Source of the DNA: Bacteroidota bacterium | Lineage (GTDB): Bacteria; Bacteroidota; Bacteroidia; Bacteroidales; JAAUTT01 | Direction of reading: 5' to 3' | NCBI GenBank assembly: GCA_021779665.1 | Contig: JAJYAG010000040.1 | Span: 1-41,284 of the forward strand | DNA length: 41,284 nt | Part shown: positions 32,486 to 40,586 of the stretch, one piece after another | How positions within the stretch are numbered: the first letter of the stretch is position 1 | Layout: every line of letters starts with the position of its first letter | The notes under the pieces: generated by a model | The model's database searches: none | Seen by the model: the letters and a program-made list of their open reading frames with translations, nothing else | Told to the model about the DNA's origin: nothing | Translations under genes and position numbers: made by a program

Positions 32486-33499
32486 TCACCTGCTGTTTAA
32501 AAGGATTTCACTCACAGCTGTTTCAATAATTGTATCCAATCCTTTGTTGGCATCGGAGGCTCTCAGGCTTTTATGAATATCCGGCGGAACACCATCTTCG
32601 TAATTTATACCATCGGTACTTATAGTTTGTGTACACGAAAAACGAAACGACCATCCATTTGGCAATTCAGCTCCCGTAGGTGCGCCAAGTCCACCGCCTG
32701 TGGTATCGCCAATTGTAGTTACATTCGGGAACTCGCGCATTGCAAGCACAAAGAACGAAGTAGCGCTATAACATCCTCTGTTCGTGAGAATGCAAACAGG
32801 CTTTTTGTATGGTTCGCTGGAACCGGGACCTATAAAAACCTTGTGAGGTTCTGAAAACTCTTCATGTCCCGGGCCAGTTTTAATCAATGAAGTATAAACA
32901 TGGCGTTTTTCATCAGCAAAAGCTTTGCAAAGAGTAAAAACATTGCTCACATATCCGCCTCCGTTACTGCGCACATCAATAATGATTCCTTTAAGATCCT
33001 TATATTTATTAATTATGAAGTTAATATCCTCAGCCGAAAATGAAGATGAGAAGCTTGCGTATCGTATATAACCAACTCTTCCATTTGCAATTATCTGATG
33101 TTTAAACGGACCGGTAATGAAGTAGTCGTTACGCAGATAATAATCCTGTACAAGACGACTGTTGAAATTCTCAGGTCCTTTGGCAAAAACACCCTCATAA
33201 CGCGAAACATTGAAGGGAGAAACCAGGTTCACATGCGCATCCTTCAACTCAGTAAGCATGGAAAATAAAATATTAAACAGCTCAACATCCTTCATTCCAT
33301 TGTTAATCTTACTGTTGTATCGCACATAAACCTCATTCCAATCGATATTCTTATAGGAGAAAAAAGAATATTTCTTGTCCAATGTATTCCATAAATACTC
33401 GAAGTTCTCGCGGGGAGAGCTCTTTAAGTCCTCGCCAAGAAACATTTCGGAACATGAATTCCCGATAAGTATCAAACAAATAATTAAAATGGTTCGCAT
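32486..33499 (-). CDS. S41-family C-terminal-processing protease, lipoprotein
   Basis: A 337-aa serine protease of family S41. The N-terminus (RTILIICLILIGNSCSE) has a lipobox with C16, so it is a lipoprotein. Residues 28-100 form the N-terminal helical cap with the usual NFEYLWNTLDKKYSFF and LTELKDAHVNL. The central DVRSNGGGY motif (175-183) and the catalytic S245 in NRGCYSATSF follow, then GDTTGGGLGAPTG and LPNGWSFRFSC. No obvious PDZ domain is present, as in many Bacteroidota S41 proteins. It is 1 base after the outer membrane barrel gene and is probably co-transcribed with it. Confidence 0.88.
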   Translation of the reverse strand: MRTILIICLILIGNSCSEMFLGEDLKSSPRENFEYLWNTLDKKYSFFSYKNIDWNEVYVRYNSKINNGMKDVELFNILFSMLTELKDAHVNLVSPFNVSRYEGVFAKGPENFNSRLVQDYYLRNDYFITGPFKHQIIANGRVGYIRYASFSSSFSAEDINFIINKYKDLKGIIIDVRSNGGGYVSNVFTLCKAFADEKRHVYTSLIKTGPGHEEFSEPHKVFIGPGSSEPYKKPVCILTNRGCYSATSFFVLAMREFPNVTTIGDTTGGGLGAPTGAELPNGWSFRFSCTQTISTDGINYEDGVPPDIHKSLRASDANKGLDTIIETAVSEILLNSR

Positions 33500-33500
33500 A

Positions 33501-34364
33501 TCAATTATTGGTAAAACGGAAAACTATGGAAACATAAAAGGCTGAATGGATCCCTTTTACGGGGTTAAGATTCTTATAATAATTATAATAGCTGAAATTA
33601 TAATTAAATTTAAGCATATTATTATTGTGCAATACGTAATAAAAATTAAACCTGTTTTTTATAAGAAACAAATTGTTAAAGGTTACATAATTAACATTTT
33701 CGGAACTTACCACCATACTATTTTCGTCCACAAAATCGTTAATTGTAACATACCCGGGTCTGGCCATTGCTGTAAAAACAGGTATGCTTACAATATATTG
33801 CATTTTGAAGTTCCTGTCGCGTTTGTTCAGCGAAACGAAACCGAGATTCAATTTCCCGGCTTTCCACGAAGTTCTGTATTCGAACATAGCTGAAGGTGCC
33901 ACAGATAATGCAACTTCATAATTAATATTCGCATTGTTGAACTTTTCATTTTGGCGAATATTAGTCATTGTCAGAAACTCACCGCCAAGAAACATTGTCG
34001 ATTTTTCATAATTCCTGATGTTATAGAGGGCACTGAATGAAAGTTCATTATTAAAGGACATTGCTTTATTATTATCCTTTGAACTGTAATTCCTGTTTTT
34101 GAGATAACCCACTGAAAAATTTTCATCAATGATTCCCACACTTTTTCGGTTACTGAAAAAATACTGAAGATGAAAAGAAGGCTGGTATCCGCGATAAATT
34201 AAAGGAGATGTGGCTTCGTCGCGGGTTGCATGGTAATTCAATCCCAGGCCGATTTCCAAAAAATGATTATAAGCTCTCACTTTAGGAGTTTGTTCCTGGG
34301 CACAGACATAAAAGCCTGCAAAAAAAAAGTAGCCGGTTATCAAAAAAAAAGTTCTGATCCTCAT
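33501..34364 (-). CDS. Outer membrane beta-barrel protein of unknown function
   Basis: A 287-aa protein with a signal peptide ending VCAQ. The body alternates short amphipathic strands with aromatic residues and polar turns (for example FLEIGLGLNY, PSFHLQYFFS, FNNELSFSALYNI, NFYYVLHNNNMLKFNYNFSYYNYY) and ends in HSAFYVSIVFRFTNN, close to the terminal-phenylalanine signal of outer membrane barrels. No named family is recognised. Its stop lies 1 base before the S41 lipoprotein start, so the two probably work together at the cell surface or in the periplasm. Confidence 0.72.
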   Translation of the reverse strand: MRIRTFFLITGYFFFAGFYVCAQEQTPKVRAYNHFLEIGLGLNYHATRDEATSPLIYRGYQPSFHLQYFFSNRKSVGIIDENFSVGYLKNRNYSSKDNNKAMSFNNELSFSALYNIRNYEKSTMFLGGEFLTMTNIRQNEKFNNANINYEVALSVAPSAMFEYRTSWKAGKLNLGFVSLNKRDRNFKMQYIVSIPVFTAMARPGYVTINDFVDENSMVVSSENVNYVTFNNLFLIKNRFNFYYVLHNNNMLKFNYNFSYYNYYKNLNPVKGIHSAFYVSIVFRFTNN

Positions 34365-34451
34365 TTCCCCCTAAAGCGACAATAATAAACAATAAAGTTA
34401 AAAATATAACTATGTATAATATGATCCTCAATTATTTTCATTCCCTCAAAG

Positions 34452-35252
34452 CTACTTAAAATTTCTTTGTCGTTTGGCCTCGTAAACCATAATAGCAGTG
34501 GCATTTGAAACATTCAAGGAATCGATCTGTCCCAGCATTGGAATTTTTATCTGATCATCGCTCTCTTTCAACCAAAACTCAGTTAAGCCATCCGCTTCAG
34601 TTCCTAATATAATGGCCGTTGGGCCCGACATATCGGTTTGGTGATAAAAGTGTGATGCAGTTAAAGCTGCTGCAAAACTCCTGATTTTTTGCTTTCTCAT
34701 CCAGGCAACCGCTTCCTGCGAAGTACAACAAACTACCTGATTAGTAAACAAACAACCGATGCTTGAACGCACAACATTTGGATTGAAAATATCAGTCGCA
34801 GGGTCACAAACCAGCACAGCATCAACTTTGGCAGCATCGGCAGTACGCAGCACAGCACCCAGATTCCCCGGTTTTTCAACCTTTTCGAGGACAATAATCA
34901 AAGGATTTTCACTCAGCTTCAACTCCTCGGGTTTCAGATATTTCGGTACCATCACAGCTATTAAACCATCGGAATTTTCGCGGTAGGCCATTTTTTCGAA
35001 AACAGAAAAAGTAATTTCAAAAACAGTCGTTCTTTTCGAAAGGTAACTCACTAAATCTGCTACTTGTTTTGCTTTCCCAATTTCGGGACAAAAAAACAAG
35101 CTTTTGAATTCATATCCGGCATTTGCAGCCAGAGTGATTTCTCTGAAGCCTTCAACAATAAATAAGTTTTGCTCCTTTCGTTCGGAAGCTTTTCCCAAAT
35201 GAAGCACATTTTTAACTTTCGGATTCTGAACACTGCTTATTTTTTCGAACAT
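34452..35252 (-). CDS. SpoU/TrmH-family RNA 2'-O-methyltransferase
   Basis: SPOUT enzyme of 266 aa that methylates the ribose 2'-OH of rRNA or tRNA using S-adenosylmethionine. The N-terminal substrate-binding domain (about 10-100) starts with KISSVQNPKVKNVLHL and includes FIVEGFREI. All three family motifs are present in the knotted C-terminal domain: motif 1 EKPGNLGAVLRTAD (126-139, with N130 and R136), motif 2 ILGTEADGL (215-223) and motif 3 ending SNATAIMVYE (249-258). It resembles RlmB and TsnR-type enzymes; the exact target base cannot be assigned. Confidence 0.92.
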   Translation of the reverse strand: MFEKISSVQNPKVKNVLHLGKASERKEQNLFIVEGFREITLAANAGYEFKSLFFCPEIGKAKQVADLVSYLSKRTTVFEITFSVFEKMAYRENSDGLIAVMVPKYLKPEELKLSENPLIIVLEKVEKPGNLGAVLRTADAAKVDAVLVCDPATDIFNPNVVRSSIGCLFTNQVVCCTSQEAVAWMRKQKIRSFAAALTASHFYHQTDMSGPTAIILGTEADGLTEFWLKESDDQIKIPMLGQIDSLNVSNATAIMVYEAKRQRNFK

Positions 35253-35293
35253 TCGCGATAAAGCTTAAAATTACTGGACGTAGTCATAGTCGT

Positions 35294-35307
35294 CCCGATC
35301 TATCGGG
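35294..35307. repeat. Short palindrome upstream of the U32 gene
   Basis: CCCGAT (35294-35299) pairs with ATCGGG (35302-35307) around CT. The related half CTATCGGGA also occurs near 39537 before the CptA-like gene, which suggests part of a dispersed intergenic motif. It lies in the 163-base spacer between the divergent methyltransferase and U32 genes. Confidence 0.4.
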
Positions 35308-35415
35308 AGTAGTAAGTCGTAAGACAAAAGCCAACCCACATACAAATATAGAGTAATCGGCGTTTAGATAATCGAAATTCGAAAAGTTTAAAGATATTTG
35401 TGCGCAATTAAAAGC

Positions 35416-37233
35416 ATGAAAAAACTGGAATTACTCGCTCCTGCAAAAGATCTGGAGCACGGGAAAGCAGCAATAAATCATGGTGCCGATGCTGTATACA
35501 TTGGTGCTCCCATGTTTAGTGCACGTAAGGCTGCAAGCACTTCCACCGGTCAAATAGAAGAATTAAGCCGCTATGCTCATCTTTATAACGCCAGGGTTTT
35601 TGTTGCGCTCAACACTATTCTTTTCGACCACGAACTTAAAGAAGCGGAAAAGCTGATTAAAGAAATATATGAGTCCGGTGCCGATGCCCTCATTATACAG
35701 GATATGGGAATTCTGGAAATGAACCTCCCTCCTATTCCCTTGCATGCAAGCACGCAAACCCATAATACAACTCCAGAGAAAATTCTGTTTCTTGAAAAAG
35801 CAGGATTTCAGAGGGTAATACTTGCCCGTGAGTTATCTATAAAACAGATTGAAGAAATAAGGAAGAACAGTACCGTTGAGCTGGAATCGTTTATTCATGG
35901 AGCTTTGTGCGTTTCGTACAGCGGCCAGTGCTACATGAGTCACTCCGTTTGCGGACGCAGCGGAAACCGGGGCGAATGTGCCCAACCCTGCCGCTCTGCC
36001 TACGATCTGGTGGATGGCAAGGGCCAAACCATTGTAAAAAATAAACACCTCATATCGCTCAAGGACCTGAATCTTACCGGAGAATTGCCCGAAATGATTG
36101 CTGCCGGAGTCACTTCCTTCAAAATAGAAGGTCGCCTCAAAGATATTAGTTATATCAAGAACATAGTTTCGCATTATCGCAAACAGCTCGATACATTTTT
36201 AGAAGGCAAAACTGAATATTGCAAAGCTTCTTCGGGTAGATTGGTATTCAGTTTTAATCCTGATCCCGAAAAAACTTTTAACCGAGGTTATACCAGTTAT
36301 AATATTCACGGACGGCAGGAAAAGCTTTCCACATATTATACCCAGAAGTCAGTGGGAACAAAAGTTGGAAAAATAACCGGCATAAAGGGGAACCGGCTTC
36401 TATACACAGGAGAAACACTGAATCCCGGTGATGGCATTTGCTTTTTCAGCAAAGAGAATGAGCTGAAAGGTTTTAATGTGAACGGTTTTGAAAATGGCTC
36501 CATACTCCCCTCCAATACACAATCGGTTTATGAAGGAGCTGTATTATACAGAAACTTTGATATCCGGTTCGAAAATGAAGTGAAACAATCATTAGATAAC
36601 CGCAAGATTCCTGTTGAAATGAAAATAGCAGGAGACTCAACCAAAATAAGCCTTCATCTCACGGATTCGGATGGGAATAGTGTTTCACAGGAAAAAAACT
36701 TAGACGGAACTAAGGCTACCAACCCTTCACACGCTGAGAATATGCTTAAAACCCAGTTGTCAAAACTTGGTAATACTCCTTTCTTTCTGCAATCTATAAC
36801 AATTGATTTGTTGGATTTTCCTTTTATCCCTGTCGCCCAAATAAATGAACTCAGAAGAGAAGCAACCGAATTGCTGATTCAGGAGAGATTAAACAATTAT
36901 AAACGGGAAGATTATATAACGGAGCCGAATAATTACCCATTTCCCCAGAAGGCAATTGATTTCAGGGGAAATGTTTCCAACCATTTATCCGAAAAATTCT
37001 ATCAGCGGCATGGTGCCCAAATTCTTGAAAAGGCTTATGAATTGGATAATCATGTAAACAATGAGGTATTAATGGAAACCAAACATTGTATCCGATATCA
37101 GCTCGATGCCTGTCTGCTCACCAATAAGGGAACGACAATAAAGGAGCCTCTTTTTCTGAAGGACCAGAATATCCGCTACCGGCTCCGGTTCAACTGCAAA
37201 GATTGTGTAATGCAGATTGTTAAGGAATTGTGA
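35416..37233 (+). CDS. U32 family protein (RlhA-like, RNA hydroxylation / Fe-S)
   Basis: A 605-aa protein of peptidase family U32. The start is the ATG at 35416 (MKKLELLAPAKDLEHGK); an in-frame TTG six codons upstream is rejected. Signature blocks are NHGADAVYIGA, RVILARELS, ESFIHGALCVSYSGQCYMS and NRGECAQPCR, followed by a KIEGRLKDISYIKN block. Cysteines C165, C172, C179, C188 and C192 are the likely iron-sulfur ligands. The long collagenase-like C-terminal half fits RlhA (23S rRNA hydroxylation), not the shorter TrhP. The last 60 residues carry a second cysteine group, HCIRYQLDAC and FNCKDC. Despite the family name, U32 members are now mostly linked to RNA hydroxylation, not proteolysis. 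Confidence 0.88.
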   Translation: MKKLELLAPAKDLEHGKAAINHGADAVYIGAPMFSARKAASTSTGQIEELSRYAHLYNARVFVALNTILFDHELKEAEKLIKEIYESGADALIIQDMGILEMNLPPIPLHASTQTHNTTPEKILFLEKAGFQRVILARELSIKQIEEIRKNSTVELESFIHGALCVSYSGQCYMSHSVCGRSGNRGECAQPCRSAYDLVDGKGQTIVKNKHLISLKDLNLTGELPEMIAAGVTSFKIEGRLKDISYIKNIVSHYRKQLDTFLEGKTEYCKASSGRLVFSFNPDPEKTFNRGYTSYNIHGRQEKLSTYYTQKSVGTKVGKITGIKGNRLLYTGETLNPGDGICFFSKENELKGFNVNGFENGSILPSNTQSVYEGAVLYRNFDIRFENEVKQSLDNRKIPVEMKIAGDSTKISLHLTDSDGNSVSQEKNLDGTKATNPSHAENMLKTQLSKLGNTPFFLQSITIDLLDFPFIPVAQINELRREATELLIQERLNNYKREDYITEPNNYPFPQKAIDFRGNVSNHLSEKFYQRHGAQILEKAYELDNHVNNEVLMETKHCIRYQLDACLLTNKGTTIKEPLFLKDQNIRYRLRFNCKDCVMQIVKEL

Positions 37234-37337
37234 GGTTAGGTTACGAGTTATGCTTTGAGTATAATGTATGCTGGTATACCCTGAAAGTGAAGTGCGTACC
37301 TCTTTAAATACTCACAACAGTTACTCTGCCCTAAATC

Positions 37338-37853
37338 TTACAACCAGCTCACAATCTCGTTCAAAGGTTTTCTTTTTTCATCGTGCCTGTCAGGGTTTGC
37401 ATTTCCCTCAGGATAGCCTAGTGGAATGATAGCAACAGGCTCTACTCCCGAAGGCAGTTGCATTACTTCTTTCAGCTTCTTAACCTGGAAGTTGCAGATC
37501 CAGCAGGTAGCAAGACCCAGTTCGGTGGCTTGCAGCGTAAGATGATCAACAGCAATACTTAAATCAATTTCCATATGTTCTTTACCATCCGAACGTTTCC
37601 ACGATATTTGCTTGTTACCGCATGCAACTATTAGAACAGGAGCGCTCTTCATCCATTCGCGCTGGTATGCATCACCAATTTTGGCTTTTATTTCGGCACT
37701 TTTTACAACATAAAAATGCCATGGTTGGTAATTAACCGCCGATGGCGCCACACGTGCTGCCTCGAGCACTTTCATCAGCTTTGCCTCTTCTATTTCATCG
37801 GGCTTATAATTCCGGCAGGAATATCTCTTCTTTGCTAATTCCAGAAAGTCCAT
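37338..37853 (-). CDS. Nitroreductase family FMN-dependent oxidoreductase
   Basis: A 171-aa flavin enzyme of the nitroreductase superfamily. Features are RYSCRNYKPDEI at residues 10-21 (the SxRxY FMN phosphate site), ARVAPSAVNYQPWHFYVV with the APSAxNxQPW motif, DLSIAVDHLTLQATELGLATCWI (FMN contact and dimer helix), and the closing PLGYPEG. The short length matches the compact subgroup common in Bacteroidota. Substrate unknown; it stands alone. Confidence 0.92.
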   Translation of the reverse strand: MDFLELAKKRYSCRNYKPDEIEEAKLMKVLEAARVAPSAVNYQPWHFYVVKSAEIKAKIGDAYQREWMKSAPVLIVACGNKQISWKRSDGKEHMEIDLSIAVDHLTLQATELGLATCWICNFQVKKLKEVMQLPSGVEPVAIIPLGYPEGNANPDRHDEKRKPLNEIVSWL

Positions 37854-37930
37854 ACTGTTACGTTTTTAACAAAAATAAGACATTTATCATGAATAAAGAG
37901 CGGTGGACTTCAAAATCAATCAGATTAGGT

Positions 37931-39529
37931 TTATTCTTTTCTCTTTTCATCATAATCCTTCCCATCTTCAAGAATCCTCTTTCTTTTAAAATTGAATTTT
38001 GAATTAAATACACTTCTTTCAGGAATAAATCCTGAAAATTCAATATTATTCAGGTCAATTAATGCATGAAACAGATCGTCGCTAACGAAAGGTCGGGTAT
38101 TATCGCTTTGTAAGGATTTGAATCTGGTTGAATCAGATTTTATAAAGCTGTCCGAAAGCCATACTATCATTGGAATTTCCACGTTCGCCCGTGGCAATGA
38201 ACCTGCATAATCGTGACCAACATTTTCGTTCTCATCAAAAACGTTTTCACCATGATCGCCAATATAAACCGCGGACATGTGGGAGTTTTTGTGCTTATGA
38301 CTGTATTCTGCAAGAATCTTAAAGATGGAATCGATAATAAAATCGTTATAAACCATCGAATTATCGTATTCATTTATCAGCTTTTCCATTGAACCGGAAT
38401 GCGTTCTGAACTTTTTATATTCAACGGGATATCTTTTGGAATAAGCTGCATGATTACCCATAAGGTGAACGACAATAAATTTGCTGTGGCTGTCTGCTGT
38501 TAATATCTCAGATAAAGGTTGAAGCAATTTCTCGTCGTAAGGTGATAAGGTAATACTTTCGAAAGATGAATTACTGTAATTATTTGTGAATGCTGTTCTG
38601 TCAGAAGTTCGGGCAAGGTCAAAGACAGCATTGTCCCATATACCAATGGGCGATTGGTTCGAAAGCCAAATAGTTTCGAAACCTGCCGAATAAAATACGT
38701 CGATGAGACTAACCGCCTGATCATAATTCATCCGGTTTTCGAGATTGCTCTCAGTCAACATAGTTAAAACAGAGCCAATGGTATTCGAGTAAGGACTCAC
38801 AACATCCCTGTAAATTAGAATGTCATTTCGCGATTCCAGCCTTGGATTTGTGCTGCGGCCATATCCATATAATGACATATGATTCCGGTTACACGATTCT
38901 CCAATGATAAGAACACAAATCTGCTCCCCTGAGTAATTTCGCTTAGCATCAATTTTCTTTACCTCACGAAGTTTCAGGTTCTTAAATGTTTTAATTTCCC
39001 TTGAGAATGATACAAGTGCTTTTGAAGCCGGAGGCAGAGTTTTTCTTACAAATCGGTTGTGAATTATTGCTTCGGTAAAAAAGATTCCGATAAGAATTGA
39101 AATAATCAGAACCAAATACTTATTTACTGGTTCAGAATCAGGCTTTTTCCTGATGGCAAAATAAAAAAGTAACAGGTAAGGTAATAACAGCAACAACAGG
39201 AAGCTCGATTTCAGAGTAAGGAAGTCCCCAGCTTCTCCAATGTTGGTATTTAAAAGAATAAAAAGACTGGAAGCTGAAATGGGACCTTTAAGAATGAGCC
39301 AGTGTATGAGATTTAAAAGCCCTCCTGTAAAAAACAAACAAACTGTAATTACGTACCAACTCTGATTTTTGAAGTATAAACCAGGTATTGTAAATACAGG
39401 AATCCAGCAGGCAAATACTAATAAATCGCGATAATCATAGATTTCATAGTTAAGAACTATGGCTGCAAGTTGAACATAAAGTACCATGAACAACAGAAAT
39501 GGCGGGTACAGACGTAAAAAAGCTTTCAT
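37931..39529 (-). CDS. CptA/EptA-like phosphoethanolamine transferase (sulfatase fold)
   Basis: Inner-membrane enzyme predicted to move phosphoethanolamine (or a similar group) from phospholipid to a cell-surface glycan or lipid A. I start it at the ATG at 39529 (532 aa); a longer frame reads into the PorP gene and is rejected. About five transmembrane helices occupy residues 8-160. The periplasmic alkaline-phosphatase-like domain has E211 in IIGESCNRNHMSLYGY, the likely nucleophile T250 in SNTIGSVLTMLT, H360 in MGNHAAY, D425/H426 in IGDHGE and H439 in VGHDY. All expected zinc-site positions are filled. The substrate is inferred from the family. Confidence 0.88.
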   Translation of the reverse strand: MKAFLRLYPPFLLFMVLYVQLAAIVLNYEIYDYRDLLVFACWIPVFTIPGLYFKNQSWYVITVCLFFTGGLLNLIHWLILKGPISASSLFILLNTNIGEAGDFLTLKSSFLLLLLLPYLLLFYFAIRKKPDSEPVNKYLVLIISILIGIFFTEAIIHNRFVRKTLPPASKALVSFSREIKTFKNLKLREVKKIDAKRNYSGEQICVLIIGESCNRNHMSLYGYGRSTNPRLESRNDILIYRDVVSPYSNTIGSVLTMLTESNLENRMNYDQAVSLIDVFYSAGFETIWLSNQSPIGIWDNAVFDLARTSDRTAFTNNYSNSSFESITLSPYDEKLLQPLSEILTADSHSKFIVVHLMGNHAAYSKRYPVEYKKFRTHSGSMEKLINEYDNSMVYNDFIIDSIFKILAEYSHKHKNSHMSAVYIGDHGENVFDENENVGHDYAGSLPRANVEIPMIVWLSDSFIKSDSTRFKSLQSDNTRPFVSDDLFHALIDLNNIEFSGFIPERSVFNSKFNFKRKRILEDGKDYDEKRKE

Positions 39530-39593
39530 AATCCTAACTATCGGGACAAGTTTCAAGTGGACAACCAAAATAAGAAAACTTTCCCAATTACAC

Positions 39594-40583
39594 CTAATAA
39601 CGTTCAATCCAGCGGTATCTTCTTGTATTGTCGCCCAGTTTAACGGCAAGCATTAATTCGTGCGTGCCCGACGAATATATGGTCAATGGATTTGAGCTGT
39701 AATCGAAAGCATAACCCATATAAAAACGACTCACTTTAAACCCCATGGTAGCTATTGCAATCTGCGGATTACGATAACCCAGCCCAAACCATATTTTGCT
39801 GTCGTAAATAATTTTAGCGGTTATATCGCCCTGTAATCGCCATTGTTCGGAGACTTTAACATAGCACGATGGCTCAAGTGCATACAAATCGCTGAACCGG
39901 TAAACAAAACCTGCAGTTGTATTATACTGACGCTCCAGCCGGAAATCCTTTTGCTTATATGGGCCAAACATAATGGAAGCTTTGGATAAATGGTATACCG
40001 AAAATCCAAAGAAAAGATTTTGATTGGTATAATAAACGCCTACATTGGCATCGGGAATATACATAATCATAGGCTCGCTGTTGATGAGCTTATCAACCGA
40101 ATTAGGTAACCTCAATCCTTCCCTGTTTAATTTAAACTGAAAGAAGCTGAAAGTAACCCCAAACGAAAGCTGCGACTTTGTTCCTGAAAGATGATAAGCA
40201 TAGGTAAACTCGGTACCCGTTTGATCCATTAACCCTATTCTGTCCTTGTAAATATACGCTCCCAGTCCTACTCTTCCGCTACGGGAAGCCTTGTATCTCT
40301 TTTTTACCGAAGCCCCCGGGCTGACTGATCTCTGTTTCATAAGCCTGCTTTGCAAACTCAAAGCATAGGTTACAGGCGCTCCTTCAATGCCAAGCCACTG
40401 CTGACGCGAAGTTGAATTTACCGAAGTGTACCCTTCGGCTCCGGCTGCTGCAGGATTCAATAAAAATGCATTAAAGGAATACTGACTGTAAACCGGCAAT
40501 TGCTGAGCCACAGAGGGTAGCAGAGACATAATTCCGGCTATCACCAAAAGTCCTCGCATCTTTAAATTTCCTCTATAGTTCAT
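39594..40583 (-). CDS. PorP/SprF-family type IX secretion membrane protein
   Basis: Outer membrane beta-barrel protein of 329 aa in the PorP/SprF family, which works with type IX secretion and forms a pair with large type B-sorted proteins. The signal peptide is followed by the family opening QQLPVYSQYSFNAFLLNPAAAGAEGYTSVNSTSRQQWLGIEGAPVTY, with the conserved YxQYxFNxxxxNPAxAG and RxQWxG-APxT elements. The start is either 40583 or the ATG at 40559, which gives a tighter signal peptide. It begins 3 bases (or 27) after the preceding type B-sorted protein, typical of such pairs. Confidence 0.95.
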   Translation of the reverse strand: MNYRGNLKMRGLLVIAGIMSLLPSVAQQLPVYSQYSFNAFLLNPAAAGAEGYTSVNSTSRQQWLGIEGAPVTYALSLQSRLMKQRSVSPGASVKKRYKASRSGRVGLGAYIYKDRIGLMDQTGTEFTYAYHLSGTKSQLSFGVTFSFFQFKLNREGLRLPNSVDKLINSEPMIMYIPDANVGVYYTNQNLFFGFSVYHLSKASIMFGPYKQKDFRLERQYNTTAGFVYRFSDLYALEPSCYVKVSEQWRLQGDITAKIIYDSKIWFGLGYRNPQIAIATMGFKVSRFYMGYAFDYSSNPLTIYSSGTHELMLAVKLGDNTRRYRWIERY

Positions 40584-40586
40584 AAG

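Noticed and set aside
39530-39649. Extended N-terminus of the CptA-like protein
   Set aside because: It would overlap the PorP gene by 56 bases and add 40 residues unlike the family; the ATG at 39529 begins directly before the first membrane helix.
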